Shown: in pieces, positions 1-7,510 of the stretch
Layout: every line of letters begins with the position of its first letter
How positions within the stretch are numbered: position 1 is the first letter of the stretch
Source: an uncultured Anaerolineae bacterium
GTDB lineage: Bacteria > Chloroflexota > Anaerolineae > Anaerolineales > Villigracilaceae
Assembly (NCBI GenBank): GCA_903908605.1
Contig: CAIVSQ010000303.1
Location: forward strand, 1 to 33,501
Direction of reading: 5' to 3'
DNA length: 33,501 nt
Notes under the pieces: generated by a model
Database searches by the model: none
The model's input: only the letters and a program-made list of their open reading frames with translations
Told to the model about the DNA's origin: nothing
Position numbers and translations under genes: made by a program

Positions 1-1
1 C

Positions 2-109
2 AGTGACTTTCAATCCGCCTTGGAACCAACCCCCATCCCAATGGAAGAGGGCTTCTTCAAGGAAATAAAAGAAGCGCCACAACCGGCACTTCACAAAATG
101 ATCAGGTAA
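2..109 (+). CDS. C-terminal end of an unidentified protein (partial)
   Basis: Frame 2 is open from the window edge to a TAA at 107-109 and gives a 35-residue tail with an acidic, Pro-rich stretch and a basic end (HKMIR). A strong hairpin terminator begins three bases after the stop, which is what would be expected at the end of a real plus-strand gene. No domain can be recognised from such a short fragment, and the gene start lies outside the window. Frame 3 also stays open for about 65 bases but does not end beside the terminator, so it is the weaker choice. Confidence 0.4.
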   Translation, partial: SDFQSALEPTPIPMEEGFFKEIKEAPQPALHKMIR

Positions 110-111
110 TC

Positions 112-147
112 AAAAAAGGAGCTCCCAAATGCGGGGGCTCCTTTTTT
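112..147. terminator. Bidirectional intrinsic terminator
   Basis: An A-run and GGAGCTCCC are mirrored by GGGGGCTCC and a T-run, giving a 15-bp arm with one mismatch and a six-base loop. Read in either direction the stem ends in a U-tract. It separates the plus-strand partial gene from the end of pyrD on the minus strand and probably stops both transcripts. Confidence 0.85.
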
Positions 148-154
148 GTTGATG

Positions 155-1240
155 CTAGATGGCTTTTACAATCTGTTTCACCAGGCCGGGTCCGGCGTAA
201 ATCAATCCGGTATAAACCTGCACAAGACTGGCGCCCAGTTCCATTTTTCGGCGGGCATCTACAGCGCTCATTATGCCACCCACGCCAACGACAGGGATAC
301 GTCCATCCACCAGTTTGACCACTTTTTTGAGCACTTCATCGCTCAGGTGTGTTAGTGGTCTGCCGCTCAACCCACCGGCTTCATCCTGCTGCGGTGAGCG
401 CAAACCCGACCTATCCAGGGTTGTATTGGTGGCAATCACGCCATCCATGCCGGTTTCAATAATGACGCCAACAGCGTCTTCCAACTCCTGATCAGATAAA
501 TCGGGAGCGAGCTTAACCAATAATGGTAGGCGTTTTTTGAGGCGGGTTTGTTCAAGCAGGCGCTGGGCGTGCAGATGCCTCAATAATCCCTGCAAAGCAT
601 CTCGTCCCTGCAAACTGCGCAACCCCACAGTATTGGGTGAACTGACATTGATCGTCAGGTAATCCGCCAGGGATGCATAATTTTGAAGCAGGGCAAGGTA
701 ATCGTAGACTGCCTCTTCATTGGGAGTATCCTTGTTTTTTCCAAGGTTAACGCCCAGCACAGTTCCCAAAGGCCTGGCTTTTTTTGGGTTCCTCGTTGTT
801 GGAAAGCCGAGCAGCCATTCAATTACACCAGCTGCCAGGGCGGGGTTGAGCTGTATCTGCACAAATTCGGTGCCTCGGCTGGGGAAACCCATCCGATTAA
901 TAACGGCTTCGTCTTCTACCAGGCGATAAACTCGTGGTTTGGGATTGCCAGGCTGTGGCCGCGGAGTGACTGTACCAATTTCAATATGCCCAAAGCCCAA
1001 GGCTGCCAGGCCACGCAGCGCAGTACCATCTTTATCATATCCTGCCGCCAGACCAACCGGGTTTCGGAATTTCAACCCAAAAACTTCGACCGGTTTGCGT
1101 GGCCCGGCAAATAATGCCGACAGCAGTTGTGGCCCCAGTGGCAGCCGGCCAACCGTGCCCACCATCTGAAGAGTCAACCCATGCGCCTTTTCTGGGTCGA
1201 GCTTGAATAATTGGTCGCGAAAAAAAGGATACATGCTCAT
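155..1240 (-). CDS. pyrD: Dihydroorotate dehydrogenase, class 2 (quinone)
   Basis: Oxidises dihydroorotate to orotate with FMN, passing electrons to membrane quinone. At 361 aa it has the class 2 layout: an N-terminal helical part (about 1-45) that in this class contacts the membrane and quinone, then the barrel. FMN and substrate motifs visible are AAGYDKDG (65-72), NRMGFPS (115-121), NVSSPNT (198-204), TNTT (271-274), GGLSG (289-293), GVGGI (319-323) and YTGLIY (343-348). The base at the active site is Ser (S201 in NVSSPNT), as in class 2; class 1 enzymes use Cys. It is the last gene of the pyr cluster, 12 bases after the Nudix gene, and ends at the bidirectional terminator. No pyrK partner is seen, consistent with class 2. 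A second ATG two codons inside is an alternative start. Confidence 0.95.
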   Translation of the reverse strand: MSMYPFFRDQLFKLDPEKAHGLTLQMVGTVGRLPLGPQLLSALFAGPRKPVEVFGLKFRNPVGLAAGYDKDGTALRGLAALGFGHIEIGTVTPRPQPGNPKPRVYRLVEDEAVINRMGFPSRGTEFVQIQLNPALAAGVIEWLLGFPTTRNPKKARPLGTVLGVNLGKNKDTPNEEAVYDYLALLQNYASLADYLTINVSSPNTVGLRSLQGRDALQGLLRHLHAQRLLEQTRLKKRLPLLVKLAPDLSDQELEDAVGVIIETGMDGVIATNTTLDRSGLRSPQQDEAGGLSGRPLTHLSDEVLKKVVKLVDGRIPVVGVGGIMSAVDARRKMELGASLVQVYTGLIYAGPGLVKQIVKAI

Positions 1241-1252
1241 CTGGTGGATACC

Positions 1253-1873
1253 TTATTCAAAATACGTAATTCTGGCCATATTTTCATGATGAGCAAAAAC
1301 TTCATCAAGAATACGATTATTGGTACGCGTTTCAGATAGTGGCGGAAGATGATCCCGCTCAAAAAAACCTACTTCCAGGGTTTCCATGCTGGGGGTGGCT
1401 TCTCCGCTCAGGATCGAACAGAGGAAAACCAGCTTATAAGCATGGTAAAACTCGAGCGGTTCCAGCCGATTGCCATCGAAAACCGCTATCAACTTATCAA
1501 CCCTGACGGTGAAACCACTTTCTTCCCAGACTTCGCGAGCCACCATGGCAGCAGGAGCATCACCAATATCGCCCCAGCCTCCCGGCATAGCCCATCGACC
1601 ATCCGCTTTTTCCCTGACTAATAATATTTGTCCATCACGAAAGATAGCACCCCGCACATCCACTTTGGGAGTGGCGTATCCACTTTGCATGGATAAATTC
1701 TTCAGAATATCCTCCGCCTTTAGGTCAGAGTAATTGGAGAGAATTTCGGCGCTGATTTCCTGCAGCCGTTTATAGCGATCAATATCATAATCATTGACGC
1801 TGTACGCCAACCCGGCCTGCGAGAGTGAAAAAATCTCACGCGCCCAACCTAACCAATTCGGAGTATCTGGCAT
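1253..1873 (-). CDS. Nudix hydrolase with N-terminal Nudix_N-type domain
   Basis: A 206-aa protein with a helical N-terminal domain (about 5-65) of the kind found in CDP-choline and ADP-ribose pyrophosphatase-like Nudix enzymes, followed by a Nudix fold. The Nudix box runs from G99 to F121 and ends in a perfect REVWEESGF (113-121). The first Glu of the consensus G-x5-E-x7-REUxEExGU is Asp here (D105), a conservative change. The catalytic REUxEE glutamates are intact, so activity is likely. It sits inside the pyr operon, 15 bases after pyrE and 12 before pyrD, which suggests a nucleotide-linked substrate such as a pyrimidine diphospho-compound. That link is inference; the substrate cannot be read from the sequence. 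Confidence 0.88.
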   Translation of the reverse strand: MPDTPNWLGWAREIFSLSQAGLAYSVNDYDIDRYKRLQEISAEILSNYSDLKAEDILKNLSMQSGYATPKVDVRGAIFRDGQILLVREKADGRWAMPGGWGDIGDAPAAMVAREVWEESGFTVRVDKLIAVFDGNRLEPLEFYHAYKLVFLCSILSGEATPSMETLEVGFFERDHLPPLSETRTNNRILDEVFAHHENMARITYFE

Positions 1874-1888
1874 TCTTTTTGGCTTCCC

Positions 1889-2491
1889 TTAGTTGTTTGC
1901 TAGAAACTCACGTGTTGCCTGGATATAAGCCTGGGATACTTTCCCGGTGGCTTCCCAATGGGCCAACATTTCACTGATGGTTAATACAGAGTGCATCGCG
2001 TATCCGGCTTGTGCCAGCGACTCACGGGCACCCGACTGCCTGTCCACCAGTACAACCACATCCTTTACCACCAGGCCTGCCGCTGTAAGTTTATCGATGG
2101 CCTCAAATTTGCTTCCCCCAGTAGTGGCAAGATCATCGATCACCACCACAATTTCACCCGGGTGGTATTCACCCTCAATCTCGGCCTTGGTTCCATAGGA
2201 CTTGACCTCTTTACGTGGGTAAATAAGCGGATAATCACCTGCCAGGCTAATCGCAGTGGCAATCGGGATGGCAGCATAGGGCAATCCAGCAAGCCTTTTA
2301 AATTCCAGCTTTTCCAATAGTGGTAAATAAGCAGAACCAACTTGCTGAAGCAGCCGCGGGTAGGTAATAATCTGGCGTAAATCGATGTAGATGGGCGATT
2401 TTAAGCCAGATTTGAGCGTGAATTCACCGAACTTGATACATCCGGCCTCTAACAAACCATCCGCTAATAATGCTATTTGGGAATCGGTCAT
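1889..2491 (-). CDS. pyrE: Orotate phosphoribosyltransferase
   Basis: Transfers the phosphoribosyl group of PRPP to orotate, making OMP. At 200 aa it is the normal size. The PRPP-binding signature VVVIDDLATTGGS lies at 115-127, and the catalytic-loop region with Lys and Tyr (PRKEVKSYGT, 92-101) comes before it. The N-terminal segment with FTLKSGLKSPIYIDLR (24-39) is the orotate-side strand typical of the family. It starts 29 bases after pyrF. PyrE and PyrF are separate proteins here, not fused as in the eukaryotic UMP synthase. Confidence 0.95.
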   Translation of the reverse strand: MTDSQIALLADGLLEAGCIKFGEFTLKSGLKSPIYIDLRQIITYPRLLQQVGSAYLPLLEKLEFKRLAGLPYAAIPIATAISLAGDYPLIYPRKEVKSYGTKAEIEGEYHPGEIVVVIDDLATTGGSKFEAIDKLTAAGLVVKDVVVLVDRQSGARESLAQAGYAMHSVLTISEMLAHWEATGKVSQAYIQATREFLANN

Positions 2492-2520
2492 AATTTATGG
2501 CTCCTGTAGACTGGCAACAC

Positions 2521-3336
2521 TCAACCGAGCTGATGTTTGATGGAGATAATCTGGTCACGCAATTCGGCGGCAGCCTGTCCGGGATCAGCCGCACGGGCAA
2601 CACCGCGCGAAACCGGCAGCAGCAGACCCTTGCCATCCTTGCGCAAACCTGCCTTTAGGGCTACTTCCAAATCACCGCCCTGGGCACCCACACCCGGTGC
2701 GAGAAACCAGAGATCAGGTGCAACCTTGCGCACACGTTCCAATGCCTCAGGTTTTGTAGCGCCTACAACCAGTCCAATATTATTGCGCGTATTCCATTTT
2801 TGGGCCATCATTGCCACACGCTCATAGAGCAAATCGCCACCTTCGAGACGCAAATCCTGCAAATCACCCGAACCAGGATTGGATGTTTTGCATAATAAGA
2901 AAACACCTTTCTCCTGGTTGACCAAAAACGGGTCAATCGAGTCCTTACCGAGGTAAGGACTGAGTGTTATGCAGTGTGCCCCCAGTTTGGTAAACGCTGA
3001 TAGAGCATAAGCATCCGCAGTTGAAGCAATATCGCCACGCTTGGCGTCCAGGATGACCGGGATGCGTGATCCCATCCGGTCGGATTCGTACTGGATGGCA
3101 TCAATTACTTCCTTCAGCGCGATCCAACCCTCTGGACCATACTGCTCAAAAAAAGCGGCGTTGGGCTTGAAAGCGGCAGCATATGGGGCAGTCTTTCGAA
3201 CAAGTTTGAGGCTAAAATCCAACGCCGAGGCTGCAGTGGGGGATTCGAGATCCGCACTGTGCGGATCAATCCCAATGCAAAGCAGGGAGGAACAATCATC
3301 AACACGTTTTTCAAGAAAAGAGAAGAAAGTTTCCAT
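2521..3336 (-). CDS. pyrF: Orotidine-5'-phosphate decarboxylase, type 2
   Basis: Decarboxylates OMP to UMP, the last de novo step. The protein is 271 aa, longer than the E. coli-type enzyme, and matches the subfamily 2 layout. GIDPH (22-26), FKPNAAFFEQ (56-65) and the catalytic DAKRGDI (97-103), which holds the Asp-Lys-Asp charge network, are all present. The C-terminal phosphate-binding portion contains APGVGAQGGD and VSRG. It follows pyrB by 14 bases and precedes pyrE by 29, so it is clearly co-transcribed with them. Confidence 0.95.
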   Translation of the reverse strand: METFFSFLEKRVDDCSSLLCIGIDPHSADLESPTAASALDFSLKLVRKTAPYAAAFKPNAAFFEQYGPEGWIALKEVIDAIQYESDRMGSRIPVILDAKRGDIASTADAYALSAFTKLGAHCITLSPYLGKDSIDPFLVNQEKGVFLLCKTSNPGSGDLQDLRLEGGDLLYERVAMMAQKWNTRNNIGLVVGATKPEALERVRKVAPDLWFLAPGVGAQGGDLEVALKAGLRKDGKGLLLPVSRGVARAADPGQAAAELRDQIISIKHQLG

Positions 3337-3350
3337 ATAATCAGTTTGTC

Positions 3351-4331
3351 CTAGGCTTTTCCAAGTACCATGGCCAGCAGGGCCATTCTGACGTACAGAC
3401 CGTATTCCATCTGCCGGAAATACGCAGCGCGCGGATCATCGTCAAAGTCAACGCTGATCTCCCCCACCCTGGGCAGCGGGTGCATGACTATCATTTCCTG
3501 GCGGGCAATCTTCATCACATCGGGGTCAACCACAAAGGCTCCTTTAACGCTTTCGTAAATCGCCTGATCCTCGAACCGTTCTTTCTGAACCCGTGTAACA
3601 TACAACACATCCGTTTCGGGCAGTACCTGCTCGAGGCTGGTAAATTCGGCCTGAGGAATGCCTTTTTCGCCAACTTCTTCCATCACCTCCCTGGGCATTC
3701 GCAAAATATCAGGGGAGACGTAATTCAGCTTGATACCGCTGAAGTTAGAAAGCAGGCGTGCCAGCGAATGAACCGTGCGCCCATATTTCAAATCACCGAG
3801 CATGGTAATCGTCAGGTTATCGAGACGCCCCAATTCTTCCATAATGGTGAAGGCATCCAGCAAGGCCTGGGTGGGATGCTCGCCAACACCATCGCCCGCG
3901 TTGATAACAGGCTTACGCGCATATTTTGCCGCCAGGGCGGCAGAACCAGTTTCGGGATGGCGCAGCACAATGACATCCGCATAGCATTCAAGCGTTCGAA
4001 CAGTATCGGGTAAGCTTTCGCCCTTCGATACCGAGGAATATTTCACTTCACTGATCGGAATGACACTGCCACCCAGTCGTTCCATGGCGGCGGTGAAGGA
4101 TGACGAGGTACGCGTGGAAGGTTCATAGAACAGATTTGCGAGGATCTTACCTTTCAACAAGTCAAAGGTACCCACGCGTTCAACCATTCCGCGCATTTCA
4201 TGCGCCACGCCAAAAACGTAACGAAGATCATCGTGACTGAATTGTTTGACGGAAAGGATATCTTTGCCGTACCAGGGCGCATTTTTATCATCGCCAAACG
4301 GCAAGTGGGGATTGGTGGGGGTAGTTGGCAT
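3351..4331 (-). CDS. pyrB: Aspartate carbamoyltransferase catalytic subunit
   Basis: Condenses carbamoyl phosphate with aspartate to carbamoyl-aspartate. I start it at the ATG at 4331, giving 326 aa. This ATG has AAGGAGAG eight or so bases upstream, while the longer open frame begins at a TTG with no ribosome-binding site and adds 29 unconserved residues. The carbamoyl phosphate motif [11 protein letters not shown] (69-79), the mobile-loop K103-[11 protein letters not shown] (152-159) and the HPLPRVGEI motif near the C-terminus are intact. No pyrI regulatory gene is present, so allosteric control by PyrI is not expected from this locus. A 185-base gap with its own candidate promoter separates it from pyrC. 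Confidence 0.95.
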   Translation of the reverse strand: MPTTPTNPHLPFGDDKNAPWYGKDILSVKQFSHDDLRYVFGVAHEMRGMVERVGTFDLLKGKILANLFYEPSTRTSSSFTAAMERLGGSVIPISEVKYSSVSKGESLPDTVRTLECYADVIVLRHPETGSAALAAKYARKPVINAGDGVGEHPTQALLDAFTIMEELGRLDNLTITMLGDLKYGRTVHSLARLLSNFSGIKLNYVSPDILRMPREVMEEVGEKGIPQAEFTSLEQVLPETDVLYVTRVQKERFEDQAIYESVKGAFVVDPDVMKIARQEMIVMHPLPRVGEISVDFDDDPRAAYFRQMEYGLYVRMALLAMVLGKA

Positions 4332-4421
4332 GAGTCTCTCCTTTTTTTCTAAATAGTTCATCCGGATAATAAACCGCTCTGTGGTACCTGGTTCGCACCC
4401 TGGCAGCAGCGGCGACAATTT

Positions 4422-4451
4422 TTTATAGAATGATCACTTTTTTATATACAA
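4422..4451 (-). promoter_or_regulatory. Candidate internal promoter for pyrB
   Basis: On the minus strand, TTGTAT (4446-4451) and TATAAA (4422-4427) are separated by 18 bases, giving an untranslated leader of about 85 bases before pyrB. The surrounding 185-base gap is AT-rich near pyrC. No clear terminator follows pyrC, so read-through from upstream and new initiation here are both possible. No PyrR-type binding loop is recognisable in this leader. Confidence 0.45.
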
Positions 4452-4516
4452 CGATCGGCTGATGATAATCATCCAGCAAACCGAATAAAAAAATAATAAT
4501 GGATGTTACATGAATA

Positions 4517-5614
4517 TTAATCCCAATCAACTTCTCGTACATTTTTTCCAAAACCAGGCTGCACAAGAATTTTGCCATCCTTGAACGCTTCAGTACCACG
4601 CAAAACAACCCTGGTTACCCGGCCTCTCACCTTCCAACCTTCGAAGGGAGTCCAACCGCAGCGTGAATGCATCTCTGCTGCGTGTAATTCATAGACAGCA
4701 TTTTCGTCCACTTCAACCCAGGTTTCATGCTGAACCGGTAGTTTGAAAATTCTCCTTGGATTGGTTACTGCCTTTTCAACCAACTGTTCCATCGTCAGCC
4801 GCCCTTCTTGAACGGCAGTCAACAGCAAAGGCAGCAAACTTTCCAGACCAGGAAAACCGGGCGGAGGATTTTCGCTATCCTTTTCGGGCACGGTATGGGG
4901 TGCATGATCGGTTGCAAAACAATCAATCACATCCAGATTCTCCCAAAGTGCTGCGGCATCCTGCGCGGTTGCCAGGCGTGGACGTACCTCAGCTCGACCA
5001 CCACTCAACCCTTCAGTACAACAAGCCCCCGATGTGGAAAGTGGTATTCCACCTTCGGATAGAAATAAATGGTGCGGACAAACTTCACAGGTGACCCGAA
5101 TGCCATGTTCCTTGGCCGCTTTGATCAACAATACCTCTTCGCGCAAGGAAATATGTGCAATATGAATGGGTTTATTATACATTTGCGCCATTAATAATGC
5201 AGCGCCCATCGAACGACTCTCAGAATGGGTCACAATGGGCGTATCGCCAGGCCAGCGCATGAAATGCTCCATCCACAAGGTCATATCATCCAGACGAAGC
5301 TGGCCAAAGGTGGCATCCAGGTACATTTTTAGTGCGGCCGCACGGGGCGCCAGGGCTGCAGCGACAGTTGCATTATCGGCACCAGCTCCCACATATTGGG
5401 CATAATCACAGCGCGCCTTTTGCTGGGCTGAGTTAAGTACACTATCCAGCGTATCGGCATCAAAAATAGGGGGTTTCGTGTTGGGCATGGCCAATACCAT
5501 CGTCACACCACCCGCCAGCGCAGAGGCAGTACCGCTGTCATAATCTTCCTTGTGAACTGCGCCTGGTTCACGCAAGTGGACATGTGGATCAATCAAGCCA
5601 GGTAAACGAATCAT
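4517..5614 (-). CDS. pyrC: Dihydroorotase of the CAD type
   Basis: Cyclises carbamoyl-aspartate to dihydroorotate in an amidohydrolase barrel. The 365-aa protein closely resembles the dihydroorotase domain of animal CAD, from RLPGLIDPHVHLREPG at the N-terminus through PPPGFPGLESLLPLLLTAV to NPRRIF. Metal ligands are H11, H13, carboxylated K96, H130, H154 and D236, with spacings matching CAD up to E177. The CAD mobile-loop Thr-Phe pair is present at T102-F103. Differences are a roughly 10-residue insertion around 187-210 (Ser/Gly/Cys-rich) and Ala at 153 where CAD has a Cys bound to its third zinc. In-frame sequence upstream of the ATG has no other usual start before a stop codon, so the short N-terminus is genuine. 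It follows uraA by 171 bases. Confidence 0.93.
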   Translation of the reverse strand: MIRLPGLIDPHVHLREPGAVHKEDYDSGTASALAGGVTMVLAMPNTKPPIFDADTLDSVLNSAQQKARCDYAQYVGAGADNATVAAALAPRAAALKMYLDATFGQLRLDDMTLWMEHFMRWPGDTPIVTHSESRSMGAALLMAQMYNKPIHIAHISLREEVLLIKAAKEHGIRVTCEVCPHHLFLSEGGIPLSTSGACCTEGLSGGRAEVRPRLATAQDAAALWENLDVIDCFATDHAPHTVPEKDSENPPPGFPGLESLLPLLLTAVQEGRLTMEQLVEKAVTNPRRIFKLPVQHETWVEVDENAVYELHAAEMHSRCGWTPFEGWKVRGRVTRVVLRGTEAFKDGKILVQPGFGKNVREVDWD

Positions 5615-5722
5615 TTTGCCAATTACTCCATCTTCGAGGTAAAAACCACAACGCCTTATCTTTATCTACAATTCTCGTGCGAGCTATCCCAGGCATAACC
5701 GGTTTATTCGGGCACATGGAAA

Positions 5723-5754
5723 GGGGATTGGGTACGGAAACCGTCCCAATCCCC
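5723..5754 (-). terminator. Strong hairpin between uraA and pyrC
   Basis: GGGGATTGGG pairs with CCCAATCCCC, extended by ACGG/CCGT across one bulged A, giving a 14-bp stem with a three-base loop. In the minus direction it is followed only by TTTCC, not by a long U-tract. It may be a partial terminator, an RNA-stability element that separates uraA and pyrC levels, or a regulated attenuator. The sequence alone does not decide between these. Confidence 0.55.
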
Positions 5755-5785
5755 AGTATACAACTATCAATCGATTTCGCGGTAC

Positions 5786-7192
5786 TTATGCCTTCGAAGC
5801 TTCTGGGGCCTTGAACACCAGGAAAATTGTATTGATCAAAATGCCAAGGAACGCAGCAAAAACAATCGCCGGAATACCGTTCGGGAACAGGAAGGGCACC
5901 TGGAAGGGAAACATGCCATCTTTGAGAGACAGGTTACCACCGATACCACAAACCAGAATAACGGAACCAACAGCCAGCTGCTTCGGGTCAAACAAGTTGA
6001 CCTTTTCAGATTGAAGCAAAGCAATACCTTGCATGCCAATCACACCAAAGAGGTAAATACTCAGCCCACCGACCACAGCGGCCGGAATGGTATTGACCAG
6101 GGCCACCAGCTTGCCAAAGAAACCAAATACAATCGCCATGGCTCCAGCGGTCATCAACACCGAGGTCGAATAATTACGAGTAATCGCCATCAGGGAATTA
6201 TTCTCACCATAATTGGTACCGGCGCAGCCACCCAGGAAACCAACAACCAAGTCATCAGCACCATCAGCCACCAGGTTGAGGCCAATCAATTCCTTAATGT
6301 TATAAGGCTTGCGCTTCATTTCATGGGCAAGTTCATCAATGTACAGGCTCATCTGGTAAAGGTGAGCGGTGCTCTCTGGCACTGTCGCAATGAAAATCAA
6401 AGCGATGCTCAGGGCCATGCCCCATGCGGCAGGATTGTTAAAGGCGGGGAAGGTAAATTTGGGCAGCGCAACCCAGGCAGCGGACGCTACATTGTTGAAA
6501 TTTACCAGGCCGGCAAAGTACGCCACAATATAACCTGCGATGGCGCCGAATAAGATCGGCAGCATCCCAATCAGGCCCTTGCCCTGCAAATAAACTGAGA
6601 ACAGGATGGTCGCGATCAGTGTAAAGAATGCAACGCCCCAGGATGTGGCGGCAAGTTCGGGAGCTGCCCAGTTACCTGCATTTCCGAGGGCGGCATTGGC
6701 CAGGGCAATACCGATCACAATGGCCATCGAACCAGTCACAATGGGAGGAAGTACACGATCCAGGGCGGCCTTCCCCAGGCGCATGATCAGGAAGCCAATC
6801 AGGATTTCAAACACAGCCGTCAAAATAATACCGACCTGCACAATTTGAACACCTTCAGGGCAGTATACAGCTGCAGAATTGAAGCAGTCCGGTGCAAATT
6901 TACTCATCACCGTAATAATGACGGCGATGTACGAAAAAGAGGAGCCGTAGTACATTGGGATTTTGCGCTGGGAGACCAACAATGCAATGATGGTACCCAA
7001 ACCAGAAGCGAGCAGCGTGATGCCAACATCGAACTTGGTCAGGATGGCAACCAGTGCCGTGGCGGGAAACATCGTCAGGAATTGTTGAAAACCAAGGCTC
7101 AGCATGGCACCAATGGGTGGGGTATCATCAGGAAGAAACCCGATGAGTTTGCCCTGACGGGCGGCACTTGCAGAATTGTTTTTCGCTGCCAT
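5786..7192 (-). CDS. uraA: Uracil permease, NCS2 family
   Basis: Imports uracil across the inner membrane, probably in symport with protons. The ATG at 7192 (468 aa) is chosen because GGAGGAG lies directly upstream; the longer frame begins at a TTG six codons earlier within that Shine-Dalgarno region. The protein is hydrophobic throughout with the many membrane segments expected of NCS2 carriers. Family landmarks include the N-terminal GFLPDDTPPIGAMLSLGFQQ-like opening, the SFSYIA strand, ATVPESTAHL and a GGCAGTNYGENNSLMAITRNYS stretch that carries the NCS2 Asn-Tyr-Gly-Glu-Asn signature. As first gene of the pyr cluster it couples salvage uptake with de novo synthesis. It is preceded by a leader with an attenuator-like terminator. 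Confidence 0.92.
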   Translation of the reverse strand: MAAKNNSASAARQGKLIGFLPDDTPPIGAMLSLGFQQFLTMFPATALVAILTKFDVGITLLASGLGTIIALLVSQRKIPMYYGSSFSYIAVIITVMSKFAPDCFNSAAVYCPEGVQIVQVGIILTAVFEILIGFLIMRLGKAALDRVLPPIVTGSMAIVIGIALANAALGNAGNWAAPELAATSWGVAFFTLIATILFSVYLQGKGLIGMLPILFGAIAGYIVAYFAGLVNFNNVASAAWVALPKFTFPAFNNPAAWGMALSIALIFIATVPESTAHLYQMSLYIDELAHEMKRKPYNIKELIGLNLVADGADDLVVGFLGGCAGTNYGENNSLMAITRNYSTSVLMTAGAMAIVFGFFGKLVALVNTIPAAVVGGLSIYLFGVIGMQGIALLQSEKVNLFDPKQLAVGSVILVCGIGGNLSLKDGMFPFQVPFLFPNGIPAIVFAAFLGILINTIFLVFKAPEASKA

Positions 7193-7267
7193 TTCTCCTC
7201 CGTAAAACAAAAAAATAAATTAGGCTCGACCGTTCCAGCTTTCCTCGCTCAAGCAGGACACAGGCAT

Positions 7268-7299
7268 AAAAAAAGAGCCGCCCAAAAGCGACTCTCCTT
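7268..7299 (-). terminator. Intrinsic terminator (candidate attenuator) in the uraA leader
   Basis: On the minus strand GAGTCGC (7288-7294) pairs with GCGGCTC (7275-7281) around a TTTTGG loop with one G-U pair. The stem extends by A-U and G-U pairs to 7299, and seven T follow the core (7268-7274). It lies downstream of a strong promoter and about 75 bases before the uraA start, with the leader frame's stop codon touching its base. It could also catch transcripts arriving from ftsK and the kinase-like gene, which have no other terminator. Confidence 0.8.
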
Positions 7300-7380
7300 C
7301 TATTTCAAAAATAATGAAACACCAATCCCGCTAAGTTTGTGACGTGCAAAAAGATAAAAACAAGCGGAATATTTACACAT
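7300..7380 (-). CDS. Candidate uraA leader peptide (26 aa)
   Basis: An ATG at 7380 opens a 26-codon frame reading MCKYSACFYLFARHKLSGIG followed by VSLFLK and a TAG at 7300-7302. It includes a U-rich run (TGTTTTTATCTTTTT, 7348-7362). A possible pause hairpin forms between 7363-7370 and 7325-7332. The ATG is only 10 bases downstream of the promoter -10 box, so the transcript would be nearly leaderless, with no Shine-Dalgarno. A ribosome reaching the stop codon would cover the left arm of the terminator. These features match the logic of the enterobacterial pyrBI leader, but similarity of sequence is not claimed, and translation is unproven. Confidence 0.45.
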   Translation of the reverse strand: MCKYSACFYLFARHKLSGIGVSLFLK

Positions 7381-7390
7381 ATTGCACGCA

Positions 7391-7418
7391 ATTCTATTCG
7401 AAATGAAGTTCCTGTCAA
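7391..7418 (-). promoter_or_regulatory. Sigma-70-type promoter of uraA-pyr
   Basis: A consensus TTGACA (7413-7418) is 16 bases from TAGAAT (7391-7396) on the minus strand. It is the best promoter match in the window. The expected RNA start near 7384 leaves about 190 bases of leader before uraA. It lies after the end of the kinase-like gene and before the terminator, which argues that the terminator is regulatory and not merely the end of the upstream operon. Confidence 0.75.
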
Positions 7419-7510
7419 GAGTGAAAAACATTGTGTTAGCGCCAAGTAGAAATACCCCTTTTTAATGGGAGCAAAAATGAACGAACTACCCACAATGAGG
7501 GAAAAAGAAA

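Noticed and set aside
4332-4418. N-terminal extension of pyrB from a TTG at 4418
   Set aside because: The 29 extra residues are not family-like and the internal ATG at 4331 has a strong AAGGAG ribosome-binding site.
4332-4420. PyrR-type attenuator in the pyrB leader
   Set aside because: No PyrR-like binding loop and no U-tract terminator are visible; only a weak CCGCT/AGCGG pairing is present.
4423-4608. Small hydrophobic minus-strand frame between pyrC and pyrB
   Set aside because: It overlaps the end of pyrC in another frame, has no ribosome-binding site and reads through the candidate pyrB promoter.
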